64,000 nt of DNA, from NCBI RefSeq assembly GCF_048553715.1, contig NZ_JBLZNC010000002.1, positions 248,001-312,000 of the forward strand. The letters run 5' to 3'. The notes below the pieces were generated by a model that had not been told where the DNA came from, did no database searches, and saw nothing but the letters and a program-made list of their open reading frames with translations. Made by a program: the position numbers and the translations under genes. How positions within the stretch are numbered: position 1 is the first letter of the stretch; each line of letters starts with the position of its first letter. Source of the stretch: Sagittula sp048553715. GTDB taxonomy: Bacteria > Pseudomonadota > Alphaproteobacteria > Rhodobacterales > Rhodobacteraceae. Shown here one piece after another: positions 43,666 through 51,637 of this stretch.

Positions 43666-44163
43666 ATGCAATACGATAAGCCCCCGCAGCCTGCGGGCGG
43701 GCTTCCCGCGCGCCATCTTGCGCCGGATCAGGCCCTTAATGCACTCCCTTTGGGGACAAACATACTTACGCTCGACGGGGTTCTTCCCGTTGAATACCTG
43801 ACCCCCGGTGACCGCGTGATCACGCGCACATCTGGCGCGGCAAAGTTGGTCGGCCTGCGCCCGTTTCGCCGCGTCACGGCCACCGTCGGAATAGCTGCGG
43901 GCACCTTGGGCAATCAGCGACCCGAACAAGATGCCGTGCTTTGCGCCGCTCAAGAAATTCTGGTGCGGGACTGGCGTGCCAGCGCGTTGTTTGGCGCCTC
44001 GCAGGCACTGGTCCCTGTCGCCCGACTGATCGACGGGACCTTTGTTCGCGCATTGGGTTTGCAGGAACTCAAACTGTTCGAACTTGTGTTCGAGCATCCG
44101 CAAATTGTCTATGCGGATGGTCTGGAACTGGCGTCTGGCGCGATTGCACGGGCACCTGCATAA
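43666..44163 (+). CDS. Hint-like domain protein lacking the catalytic cysteine
   Basis: This 165-residue protein has the Hint-type pattern ALPLGTNILTLDGVLPVEYL followed by TPGDRVITR and, near the end, ELVFEHPQIVYADGLELAS. The position of the usual splice cysteine is occupied by Leu in NALPLGTNI, and the block SRQHRML is replaced by CAAQEILVRDW. It should therefore not self-process. It lacks a signal peptide. Its 3' end faces the broken hydrate dehydratase gene, 6 bases away. Confidence 0.72.
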   Translation: MQYDKPPQPAGGLPARHLAPDQALNALPLGTNILTLDGVLPVEYLTPGDRVITRTSGAAKLVGLRPFRRVTATVGIAAGTLGNQRPEQDAVLCAAQEILVRDWRASALFGASQALVPVARLIDGTFVRALGLQELKLFELVFEHPQIVYADGLELASGAIARAPA

Positions 44164-44169
44164 GGCGCA

Positions 44170-45016
44170 TTAAAGTGTAGCCAGAACAGCGGGAAGCTGT
44201 TCTGGTATATCCTCGGCAATCAGTCCGGGCCCGAAACGCAAGGCCGCCTCGGCATGCAGCCACGCTGCGGTTGAGGCCGCCTGAAGTGGCGGCAGTCCGC
44301 GCGCCAGCAGGCCGCAGATGATGCCCGACAGCACATCCCCCGCCCCCGCCGTGGCCAACCACGGGGCATCGCGGTGCCCGTCACCGTTGTGGACGAAACA
44401 CTGCCCCGTCGAATCGGCAATCACCGTATCGGACCCTTTCAGCAGCACCGTACACCCCGCGCGCACTGCGGCCTGCCGCACCACATCTGTTTTGCTCCTC
44501 CCTTCTCTAAGCTGGCTGGACAAGTCGGGAAACAGTTTGGCGAACTCGCCCCCATGCGGCGTCAGCACAACCGCGCCATGCACCATATCGAACAGCGAAT
44601 CGGGTTTTCGCTGAAACCGTGACAACGCATCCGCGTCCAGCACCGTGGCGCGCTGCGCCTGTAATGCCGTTTTCACCAACTCGCCCGTGGCTGGTCCCAA
44701 GCCCAAGCCCGGCCCCAGACAAAGCGCATTGATCCGGGTGTCCTCCAACACTTCGGCCAGGCCAGCGGTCCCATCCAATCCCTTGATCATAATGGCCGTG
44801 AGCTGCACCGCATTCTCCGTCACCGCGCGCAGCGGGCATCCAAGCGTGACCAGCCCGGCCCCCACACGCAGCGCACCACGCGCCGCCAGTCGGGCAGCCC
44901 CCCCCTGCCCCCGGCGGGCCGCCGACCACGAAAACATGCCCATGATCATACTTGTGCTGATCCGCATGCTTGGACAGATCCGGCAAAATGTCCTGTGTTA
45001 TTGGCGTTTCGGTCAT
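44170..45016 (-). pseudogene. nnrD: NAD(P)H-hydrate dehydratase with a single-base frameshift
   Basis: The protein family is the ADP- or ATP-dependent NAD(P)H-hydrate dehydratase. The N-terminal piece (MTETPITQDILPDLSKHADQ to HVFVVGGPPGAGG, from 45016) and the C-terminal piece (ARLAARGALRVGAGLVTLGC to the stop at 44170) lie in different frames. The frames switch at a run of eight G, at 44898-44905 on the window. With seven G the frames join as PPGAGGAARLAARG, the expected family sequence, giving about 281 residues. The C-terminal part has the conserved LTPHGGEFAKLF and TAGAGDVLSGIICGLLARGL. The NnrE epimerase domain often fused to NnrD is absent. A sequencing error is possible. Confidence 0.88.
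44181..44205. repeat. Perfect 10-bp hairpin inside the 3' end of the hydrate dehydratase gene
   Basis: CCAGAACAGC (44181-44190) and GCTGTTCTGG (44196-44205) pair around GGGAA, only 18 bases after the end of the convergent Hint-like gene. It lacks a T run on either strand but may still help end transcription. Confidence 0.5.
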
Positions 45017-45295
45017 ATTGCCCCCCGATTTTCCGACGCGTCCTGAATATCATCCAACAGGTTGCGGTTTCCTTGCCCGCAAACTGTGTCCGAAGGCATC
45101 TCGATCAAGCGCCATGCACGACATGCCGCGCCACCGATTCAATTTCGATTACTTTTTGCGCAACTTGATCAAAAAACAGGACGCGCACATCGATTCAGCA
45201 TTGCGTCTCCCCCTGCCATCCCCCTACCTGATTGTGACGGCCCATCAGGCATGATCTGCCGATGTCCGACACGGGTAGTGAAGGGGGGAGACCTC

Positions 45296-45634
45296 ATGAA
45301 GAAGATCGAAGCGATCATCAAGCCATTCAAACTGGATGAAGTGAAAGAAGCCTTGCAGGATGCTGGCATCCAGGGCCTTTCCGTTGTCGAGGTAAAGGGT
45401 TTCGGCCGTCAAAAGGGCCATACGGAACTGTATCGTGGCGCAGAATATGTCGTGGACTTTCTGCCCAAGGTGAAGATCGAGATCGTTCTGGACGATGATC
45501 AGGTCGACGCGGCTGTCGAAGCCATCGTTGGCGCGGCCAAAACCGACAAGATCGGCGATGGCAAGATCTTTGTCTCCACCATCGAACAGGCCATCCGCAT
45601 CCGGACCGGCGAATCCGGCTCTGACGCGCTGTAA
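45296..45634 (+). CDS. glnB: Nitrogen regulatory protein P-II
   Basis: This 112-residue PII protein begins MKKIEAIIKPFKLDEVKEAL. It has the uridylylation tyrosine in the T-loop, RGAEYVVDFLPK, preceded by GFGRQKGHTELY, and the B-loop VGAAKTDKIGDGKIF. It senses 2-oxoglutarate, ATP and ADP and controls glutamine synthetase activity and the NtrB/NtrC system. The ATG at 45296 has GGGGGGAG upstream. glnA follows after 72 bases, the usual glnB-glnA operon. Confidence 0.97.
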   Translation: MKKIEAIIKPFKLDEVKEALQDAGIQGLSVVEVKGFGRQKGHTELYRGAEYVVDFLPKVKIEIVLDDDQVDAAVEAIVGAAKTDKIGDGKIFVSTIEQAIRIRTGESGSDAL

Positions 45635-45706
45635 CCCTTGTTGGTGCGGGCCGCGCGCCACGCACCCCACAACCCAAGAATTTCTGACAGAGAAGGACTG
45701 TATAGA

Positions 45707-47116
45707 ATGACCACCAACGCTGATGTTCTGAAGCTGATCAAGGACGAGGACGCGGCCTACGTCGACATCCGCTTCACCGACCCGCGTGGCAAGCTGCAGC
45801 ACGTGACCGTGATGTCCGACCAGGTCGACGAAGACTTCCTTGAAGAAGGCTTCATGTTCGACGGCTCCTCCATCGCGGGCTGGAAATCCATCGAAGCCTC
45901 CGACATGAAACTGATGCCCGATCCCGCATCCGTTTATGTTGATCCGTTCTACGCTGAAAAAACCATCTGCATCCATTGCTCGGTTGTTGAACCCGACACC
46001 GGCGAAGCCTACGACCGCGACCCGCGCGGCACCGCGCAGAAGGCAGAAGCCTACCTGAAGTCCTCCGGCATCGGCGACATCTCCTACTGGGGTCCCGAAG
46101 CGGAATTCTTCCTGTTTGACGACGTGCGTTTCTCGAACTCGATCAACAAAGTATCCTACGAAGTCGACGCGATCGACGCATCGTGGAACACCGACACCGA
46201 GTACGAAATGGGCAACACCGGCCACCGTCCGGGCATCAAGGGCGGCTACTTCCCGGTCAACCCCATCGACGATGGCCAGGACATCCGTTCGGAAATGCTG
46301 TCCACCATGAAGCGCATGGGCATGAAAGTTGACAAGCACCACCACGAAGTGGCGTCCTGTCAGCACGAACTGGGCCTGATCTTCGGATCGCTGACCGCCC
46401 AGGCCGACGAACTGCAGAAGTACAAGTACGTCATCCACAACGTGGCCCAGGCCTACGGCAAGTCGGCAACCTTCATGCCCAAGCCGATCTACGGCGACAA
46501 CGGCACCGGCATGCACTGCAACATGTCCATCTGGAAAGACGGCAAGCCGCTGTTTGCAGGTGACAAATACGCAGACCTGTCCGACGAGGCGCTGTTCTTC
46601 ATCGGCGGTATCCTGAAGCACGCGAAATCGCTGAACGCCTTCACCAACCCGTCGACCAACTCCTACAAGCGTCTGATCCCGGGCTTCGAAGCACCTGTTC
46701 TGCGCGCCTACTCCGCACGTAACCGTTCGGGCTGTGTGCGTATTCCGTGGACCGAATCGCCCAAGGCAAAGCGCGTTGAGGCACGTTTCCCCGACCCGTC
46801 CGCGAACCCCTACCTGTGCTTCGCAGCCCTGCTGATGGCCGGCCTCGACGGGATCAAGAACAAGATCCACCCCGGCGACGCGATGGACAAGAACCTGTAC
46901 GACCTGCCGCCCGAAGAGCTGGCCGACATCCCGACCGTTTGCGGCAGCTTGCGCGAAGCGATGGAAGAGCTGCAGGCGGACCACGACTACCTGCTGGCGG
47001 GCGACGTTTTCACCAAAGACCAGATCGATGGCTACATCGGCCTGAAAATGGAAGAGATCGAGCTGTACGAACACACGCCGCACCCGGTCGAGTTCGGCAT
47101 GTACTACTCCTGCTGA
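45707..47116 (+). CDS. glnA: Glutamine synthetase, type I
   Basis: This 469-residue enzyme makes glutamine from glutamate and ammonia. The signatures are FMFDGSSIAGWKSIEASDM, the metal ligands in WGPEAEFFLFDD, the ATP-binding block KPIYGDNGTGMHCNMSIWKD and the late NRSGCVRIPW. The adenylylation tyrosine lies in NLYDLPPEE, so activity is likely to be regulated by GlnE and PII. The ATG at 45707 has AGAAGGA upstream. A terminator follows. Confidence 0.98.
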   Translation: MTTNADVLKLIKDEDAAYVDIRFTDPRGKLQHVTVMSDQVDEDFLEEGFMFDGSSIAGWKSIEASDMKLMPDPASVYVDPFYAEKTICIHCSVVEPDTGEAYDRDPRGTAQKAEAYLKSSGIGDISYWGPEAEFFLFDDVRFSNSINKVSYEVDAIDASWNTDTEYEMGNTGHRPGIKGGYFPVNPIDDGQDIRSEMLSTMKRMGMKVDKHHHEVASCQHELGLIFGSLTAQADELQKYKYVIHNVAQAYGKSATFMPKPIYGDNGTGMHCNMSIWKDGKPLFAGDKYADLSDEALFFIGGILKHAKSLNAFTNPSTNSYKRLIPGFEAPVLRAYSARNRSGCVRIPWTESPKAKRVEARFPDPSANPYLCFAALLMAGLDGIKNKIHPGDAMDKNLYDLPPEELADIPTVCGSLREAMEELQADHDYLLAGDVFTKDQIDGYIGLKMEEIELYEHTPHPVEFGMYYSC

Positions 47117-47142
47117 TCGACGGATCACAGCGACATCAACGG

Positions 47143-47170
47143 AAGGGCGCCCTTATTTGGGCGCCCTTTT
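47143..47170 (+). terminator. Terminator of glnB-glnA
   Basis: GGGCGCCC (47145-47152) and GGGCGCCC (47159-47166), self-complementary arms, pair around a 6-base loop and are followed by TTTT. Confidence 0.9.
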
Positions 47171-47466
47171 GCGTTGGGCGCGCAGGGAAATACCAAGACT
47201 TCTATGGAGTTTGTGCGGACAGAGCTTGCTGCTTTCTTAAAGGTGTTTGGCATGATCGGGGCATTGCCCTTCCATAGGTCCACTCCCCCGCCTGTTTGCC
47301 ACCGCTGCCGTGATATTGATCACACGGCAAAGCATGCACTTTGCCCCCCATCCCGATTAAAAATACGCGTGATTTGAATGGTTAGAATGCGCCGTATTGC
47401 GGGGCTTCCGGCGCGTGAAATGGGCGGTCACAAAGGGGCATCCCTGACCTTCGGACCGCGCCCACC
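47171..47466. promoter_or_regulatory. Intergenic region with a CRP/FNR-type palindrome
   Basis: No gene is seen in this stretch of about 300 bases. It holds GTGAT-N4-ATCAC at 47310-47323, a perfect palindrome with the spacing of CRP/FNR-family sites, closer to the CRP half-site GTGA than to the FNR half-site TTGAT. It lies 143 bases before the next gene. The remaining sequence is AT-rich near 47355-47385, a plausible promoter area, without clear hexamers. Confidence 0.4.
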
Positions 47467-48093
47467 ATGTATGCCACCGCCACATTTGTATTCGCCGAAT
47501 TCAACGCCCCGCGCCTGCCCCGCGTGCTTGATCTGCTCATGGGGATGCTGCGTGCCGACGATGCGGTCCATGGCGAGGTGACATTGGAAACCGAGGCGCG
47601 ACTGGTCTTTGTCACGGACGGGCTGACGCTGAATTTGTCCCGTACGGAGCAACCGCATCAAAGCGCTGTGACCCTGAGCCTGAAACTGAGGGATAGACGC
47701 GCCGCCCCGAAACGGCTCGCGGCGCTGACCTTTGGATTGCTGCAAGCCACCGAGGCGCTGTCCGTGATCTGGCTGGACACCTCTGTGGCCATTCCGCGCA
47801 GCATTTTCCTGCGCGATCTGGAGGATTGTCTGGCCGCCAAACCGATCACACCGCGCAGACCGGCACTGGCCTTGCGCCACCGCCGCCCCCCATCGCGACG
47901 CATCCGACACAGTGATAAACGCTACGACAGCCATGTCGCCGCCTTCGAGGCGCATCTGCGCCACGCACTGTGCCGATCTGCCAGCTCAGATGAACTGGCG
48001 GCCTGTGCGCAATCTCTGCCGATACTGGCGCGCGCTCGCGTGGCGATCACCCATCTGCTTGTCGCCCCGCTTGCGAAAGGATCGCTGGCGTGA
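47467..48093 (+). CDS. Hypothetical protein
   Basis: I do not recognise this 208-residue protein. It is predicted soluble, without signal peptide, and rich in leucine, alanine and arginine. The first 110 residues look like a mixed alpha/beta domain (RLPRVLDLLMGMLRADDAV; ALTFGLLQATEALSVIWLD). A basic linker (RPALALRHRRPPSRRIRHSD) and a helical end with cysteines follow. The ribosome-binding site is weak. Codon use is like that of the neighbours, so it is probably a real gene. Confidence 0.65.
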   Translation: MYATATFVFAEFNAPRLPRVLDLLMGMLRADDAVHGEVTLETEARLVFVTDGLTLNLSRTEQPHQSAVTLSLKLRDRRAAPKRLAALTFGLLQATEALSVIWLDTSVAIPRSIFLRDLEDCLAAKPITPRRPALALRHRRPPSRRIRHSDKRYDSHVAAFEAHLRHALCRSASSDELAACAQSLPILARARVAITHLLVAPLAKGSLA

Positions 48094-48189
48094 CGGCAGC
48101 CTGTGATCGGCGATAATCCCCCGTTTGCCTTGCGCAATTGGGGATGCGCGCTACTGTCGCAGTACCGCAATGTATCCCGTGGAGACCCC

Positions 48190-49020
48190 ATGCGTCGTAT
48201 CGCTTCTGTTCTTGGCACCGCGTCCCTGTGCCTGTCCTTCCTGTCCGCGGCTCCGGCCCTCGCCGCCAGCTGCATCACCGAAAAAGGCGCCTTTGGGTCC
48301 TACAAGGCAAACCTCGCGCAGCAGGCGCAACAGGCGGGCGTTGGCCAACGCGGGCTGCAAGCGTTGCAGAATGCGCAGCTCTCCTCCATCACATGGCGCT
48401 TTGAATCACAGCCCTCGTCCCAGACCGGTGTTTCCTACGGCGATCCCGCGACCTTCCTGGCAAAGCGGACCGGAGGTTCGGCGCAGGCATTTGTGAACGC
48501 CGCGCGGTCCAAGCGAAACGCGAACGCGAATCTCTTTAACAGTATCGAGCAGCGTTTCGGCGTGCCCGGGTCGGTCTTGTCCGTCATCTGGGGGCTGGAG
48601 ACATCTTGGGGCGGCTACCTCGGCAAAACAAAAATCGTCGACGGTGCCGTCACCCTCTCGTCCTATTGCCGCCGCCACCCACGTTTTGAACCCCATGCCG
48701 AAGCGGCGCTGATGCTGGTGGACCGTGGCCTGATCACCGCCAACACCCAAGGGGGGCCGTCCGGCGAGCTGGGCCATATGCAATTCCTCGCCGGCAACTG
48801 GATGCGCTACGGCGTGGACGCAAATGGCGACGGACGTATCGATCCCTACAACGCGGCAGATGCTTTGGCCTCGGCGGCGAACCTCTTGCGCCAGAACGGC
48901 TGGAAGGCCGGACAAGCCTTTGGTGAGGGCACGGCGAATTTCCGTGCGCTTTCGGCATGGAACGACAGCGGCAACTACCAGCGCGCCATCGCCTACGCCG
49001 CCCAGCAGGTCGGAAACTAA
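48190..49020 (+). CDS. Lytic murein transglycosylase (MltB-like)
   Basis: This 276-residue enzyme cleaves peptidoglycan glycan strands. A signal peptide of 25 residues ends ALAA. The catalytic glutamate is in SVIWGLETSWGGYLG, and the family blocks GPSGELGHMQFLAGNWMRYG and DGRIDPYNAADALASAANLL follow. It lacks a C-terminal peptidoglycan-binding domain. The ATG at 48190 has GGAGACCCC upstream. A hairpin follows the stop. Confidence 0.93.
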   Translation: MRRIASVLGTASLCLSFLSAAPALAASCITEKGAFGSYKANLAQQAQQAGVGQRGLQALQNAQLSSITWRFESQPSSQTGVSYGDPATFLAKRTGGSAQAFVNAARSKRNANANLFNSIEQRFGVPGSVLSVIWGLETSWGGYLGKTKIVDGAVTLSSYCRRHPRFEPHAEAALMLVDRGLITANTQGGPSGELGHMQFLAGNWMRYGVDANGDGRIDPYNAADALASAANLLRQNGWKAGQAFGEGTANFRALSAWNDSGNYQRAIAYAAQQVGN

Positions 49021-49027
49021 TCTACCA

Positions 49028-49052
49028 GACCGGCGTGTTTGGCACGCCGGTC
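49028..49052 (+). terminator. Hairpin after the lytic transglycosylase gene
   Basis: GACCGGCGTG (49028-49037) and CACGCCGGTC (49043-49052) form a perfect 10-bp stem with a 5-base loop, eight bases after the stop. The T run is poor, so efficiency is uncertain. Confidence 0.6.
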
Positions 49053-49187
49053 CATCTCCCTTTACGAGATCCGGTTTCCAAATTCGGTCAAATGTACACG
49101 AATTTACCAGATTTTGCCCAAATCCGAACATGAACGTCCGGCATCCAGATCCTGCAAGGCGCAGAATGCGCTGGTCAGGAGCGTGTC

Positions 49188-49982
49188 ATGAATATTGTCG
49201 AGTACCCCTACGCAGGTCTGATTTTGCCGGACAGCAGCCAGCTGGACCCCGGCCCCTATCTGGACAGCGCCGCAGCCGTCTTGGACCGCCTCGACCATAT
49301 TCCCGGGGCGGTGCCGCATCGCCCCGCCCATGGAAGCAAGGTCTTTGGCCGCCGCTTCGGGATCATCGCGATCCCTGAGGAAGACAGCGACTACGGCCCG
49401 CGCATGCTGCTGGAAATCGTGAACACCGACGGGTCTATCCCCACGGATGAACGCGTGGCCACGATTCTGTCTGATGTCGTGTTGGCCTGTCTTGATCACA
49501 GCGACGCGGATATTCTCGAATGGTATGCACCCGATGTGCTGCTGGATCGCGAGGACTTTGTCCGCCTGCGCTCCTACGTCTCCCCGCGTCGTATGCCCGA
49601 CCTTGATCCGGCGATTGAGGATCAGCTGTTTGAAAACGATGCCCTGACCGCATCGCTGGCCGAAACGCTCTACCCCGATGTGGAAGAACCTGCCGCTCCG
49701 GTCGAAGAAGATCGCCCCAAGGTCACCGACCGTCTGGCCAAATACCGCATCACCTACGAGCCCGAAGCCCCTGAAAAGCGCCGTATGAGCATCGCAGGGC
49801 ATCTTCTGACCGGGGTGATCGGGATTCTCTACCTGCCCTTGGCCATCGCGTTGTACATTCTGACGCTTGGGCGCGGTATGGATTTTCGGCTTGTCAGTCA
49901 GGCGCTTGTTGTGACGGCTTTGTTCACCGTGCTGTACAACGCGGACCGGCTGAACGGCGTGATGCTGTCCATGACGCACTGA
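49188..49982 (+). CDS. Hypothetical protein with C-terminal membrane helices
   Basis: I do not recognise the family of this 264-residue protein. About 200 residues form an acidic cytosolic part (SVFGRRFGIIAIPEEDSD-like and RMLLEIVNTDGSIPTDERV). Two membrane helices follow near the end, LLTGVIGILYLPLAIALYIL and LVSQALVVTALFTVLYNADR. The ATG at 49188 has CAGGAG upstream. It is followed by a terminator shared with the tRNA-Leu gene on the other strand. Similar sequences are expected mainly in Rhodobacteraceae, which is inference. Confidence 0.7.
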   Translation: MNIVEYPYAGLILPDSSQLDPGPYLDSAAAVLDRLDHIPGAVPHRPAHGSKVFGRRFGIIAIPEEDSDYGPRMLLEIVNTDGSIPTDERVATILSDVVLACLDHSDADILEWYAPDVLLDREDFVRLRSYVSPRRMPDLDPAIEDQLFENDALTASLAETLYPDVEEPAAPVEEDRPKVTDRLAKYRITYEPEAPEKRRMSIAGHLLTGVIGILYLPLAIALYILTLGRGMDFRLVSQALVVTALFTVLYNADRLNGVMLSMTH

Positions 49983-50006
49983 CTGATAAGGCATTCCTGA
50001 AAAACA

Positions 50007-50032
50007 AAAAATCGCCCCGAAGGGCGATTTTT
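50007..50032. terminator. Bidirectional terminator between hypothetical gene and tRNA-Leu
   Basis: ATCGCCC (50011-50017) and GGGCGAT (50022-50028) pair around CGAA, with A residues before and T residues after the stem. It lies three bases after the tRNA 3' end. Confidence 0.88.
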
Positions 50033-50035
50033 GTA

Positions 50036-50122
50036 TGGTGCGGTCGAGAAGACTCGAACTTCCACGGGAGTTACCCCACAGCGACCTCAACGCTGCGCGT
50101 CTACCAATTCCGCCACGACCGC
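50036..50122 (-). tRNA. tRNA-Leu (anticodon GAG)
   Basis: The minus strand folds as a class II tRNA. The acceptor stem is GCGGTCG with CGACCGC, the D arm is GGCGGAATTGGTAGACGC, and the anticodon stem CAGCG/CGCTG encloses TTGAGGT. A long variable arm and the T arm with GTTCGAGTC follow. The 3' CCA is encoded at 50036-50038. It reads CUC and CUU leucine codons. The D arm is identical to that of the tRNA-Leu at 43427. Confidence 0.95.
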
Positions 50123-50306
50123 ACTCTGTCCCAGCTTGGGTAGAGCGGCGTATAAATCAGCCCCCCAGAGATGTGAAGCCAAAAAACGCCCCCATTTCGG
50201 ATTTTTCGGATCAGGGTGCGCGCGCGTGCTGGCGTTGCGCATTCTGGCCCGAACGACTACATCGCAGGGGCGTCACGCACGAACGATACAGGCAAGGGAT
50301 TGCACG

Positions 50307-50960
50307 ATGGAATGGAAGATTTCTGACGGTTTGACCCCCTACCCTGATGCGCTGGCCTTTATGGAAGCCCGCGTCGACGCCATCGCCCGTGGCGAGGCGG
50401 AGGAATGTGTCTGGCTGCTAGAGCATCCACCGCTGTACACTGCCGGCACCTCCGCCGATGTGGCCGACCTGAAAGACCCCGACCGCTTTCCGGTTTATGA
50501 CACCAAGCGCGGCGGCCAGTACACCTACCACGGGCCGGGGCAACGCGTGGTGTATGTTATGCTGGACCTGAACAAGCGCGGGAAGGATGTCCGCAAGTTC
50601 GTTGAAACACTTGAGGGATGGGTGATCGACACGCTCGCCACCTTTAACCTGACGGGGCATATCCGCTGTGGCCGCGTCGGTGTCTGGATCGAACGCCCTG
50701 ATCGCCCGCGCACACCGTCCGGCGCGACCGCCGAGGACAAGATCGCCGCAATCGGAATCCGTCTGCGCAAATGGGTCAGTTTTCACGGCATCTCGATCAA
50801 CGTTGAGCCGGATTTGACGCATTTTAAAGGCATCGTTCCCTGCGGCATCACCGAATTCGGCGTCACCAGTCTGGTCGACATGGGGCTGCCCGTCGGGATG
50901 GACGATCTGGACGTGGCGCTGCGCCAATCCTTCGAGGCGCGCTTTCCAGATCCGTCCTGA
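50307..50960 (+). CDS. lipB: Octanoyl-[acyl-carrier-protein]:protein octanoyltransferase
   Basis: This 217-residue enzyme transfers octanoyl groups from acyl carrier protein to lipoyl domains. The motifs are VWLLEHPPLYTAGTSADVAD, the histidine in GGQYTYHGPGQRVVYVMLDL, KIAAIGIRLRKWVSFHGISI and the active cysteine in FKGIVPCGITEFGVTSL. The length is normal. The ATG at 50307 is taken. The frame is open 92 codons upstream through the tRNA gene, which cannot be coding. Its end faces the DUF1127 gene 9 bases away. Confidence 0.96.
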   Translation: MEWKISDGLTPYPDALAFMEARVDAIARGEAEECVWLLEHPPLYTAGTSADVADLKDPDRFPVYDTKRGGQYTYHGPGQRVVYVMLDLNKRGKDVRKFVETLEGWVIDTLATFNLTGHIRCGRVGVWIERPDRPRTPSGATAEDKIAAIGIRLRKWVSFHGISINVEPDLTHFKGIVPCGITEFGVTSLVDMGLPVGMDDLDVALRQSFEARFPDPS

Positions 50961-50969
50961 CGACCCGCC

Positions 50970-51188
50970 CTAGCGCAGGGTCGCGCGGTTGGCGAAAACG
51001 TGGGAGAGAATATCCTCGCGCGTCAGACCCATAGCAGCGAGATCCGCATCGGATTTTGACCGCAACGCGGCAATCGCCTCCTTGCGCTGGCGATAGCGAC
51101 GGTCAAAAGGCGTCTCGAAAATGCGCGACAGCCTTTGACGCAGCGCGGAACCGGTGTTCTGGGCAGAAAACAGATCAACATAAGCCAT
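50970..51188 (-). CDS. DUF1127 small protein
   Basis: This 72-residue protein carries a DUF1127-like motif in its C-terminal half, with RQRKEAIAALRSKSDADLAA, GLTREDILSHVFA and many arginines. Small DUF1127 proteins in alphaproteobacteria have been linked to RNA turnover and to phosphate or stress responses. Which applies here is unknown. The ATG at 51188 is preceded by GAGGGGGGATC. It is divergent from ctaD across a 449-base regulatory region. Confidence 0.82.
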   Translation of the reverse strand: MAYVDLFSAQNTGSALRQRLSRIFETPFDRRYRQRKEAIAALRSKSDADLAAMGLTREDILSHVFANRATLR

Positions 51189-51446
51189 TTTGATCCCCCC
51201 TCGGGATGGTGAGCAGCGACAGGATCAGCGTTACCTTTGCGAGGTGTTGCGCGACAGTCGGGAAACCCTGACCTTTGCCCATGCCCCGAAGGTGCGACCT
51301 GATCCGTTAACGGTGTATGAACGCGGGCGCGAAAAAACTGTTCCCGGATACAGATTATCCGGCTGACACGTTGACGTGATACAATTCACGGTAGACTGAC
51401 CGTTTGACCAAGCGAGGCGCACCCTTGATCAGGCAACATCGCACAG

Positions 51447-51463
51447 CGACAAGACGCTTGTCG
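51447..51463. promoter_or_regulatory. Perfect dyad upstream of ctaD (RegA/PrrA-like)
   Basis: CGACAAG and CTTGTCG flank ACG. The sequence GCGAC-N8-GTCG resembles the GCGNC/GNCGC half-sites bound by RegA/PrrA redox regulators of Rhodobacteraceae. The resemblance is approximate. Confidence 0.4.
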
Positions 51464-51513
51464 AAACAACACCCCAATTCGCACCATAACCCGCACAAGG
51501 TGCGACAAAATGT

Positions 51514-51527
51514 TTGATCCAGATCAA
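51514..51527. promoter_or_regulatory. FNR/FnrL-type box upstream of ctaD
   Basis: TTGAT-CCAG-ATCAA is an exact match to the FNR-family consensus TTGAT-N4-ATCAA, 110 bases before the ctaD start. At about 60 percent GC such a match is expected about 0.02 times in the window by chance. Confidence 0.7.
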
Positions 51528-51637
51528 TTCGACGCATGGACGCGCGGGCAGACACCTTCTAAAACGTGGACCGATCACCGGGCGCCCGGCTAGATTCTAT
51601 CCTCGCGTCCTCGTCTTGAAATTTTAGGAGGCAGACA

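Larger units (their letters stand above)
51189..51637. promoter_or_regulatory. Long intergenic region upstream of ctaD
   Basis: No gene is supported in these 449 bases. The region holds a perfect dyad CGACAAG-ACG-CTTGTCG at 51447-51463, an inverted repeat CGCACC-N13-GGTGCG at 51480-51504 and a perfect FNR box at 51514-51527. It also contains the DUF1127 promoter at its left end. The ctaD ribosome-binding site AGGAGG lies at 51627-51632. Confidence 0.7.

Noticed and set aside
45062..45082. TTGCGG-N9-CCGCAA as an NtrC or sigma54 site for glnB
   Set aside because: It does not match the NtrC or the sigma54 -24/-12 consensus, and no such promoter was found in the region.
45245..47128. Long open frame on the minus strand over glnB-glnA
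   Set aside because: It is antisense to two strongly conserved genes; valine- and histidine-rich shadow translation.
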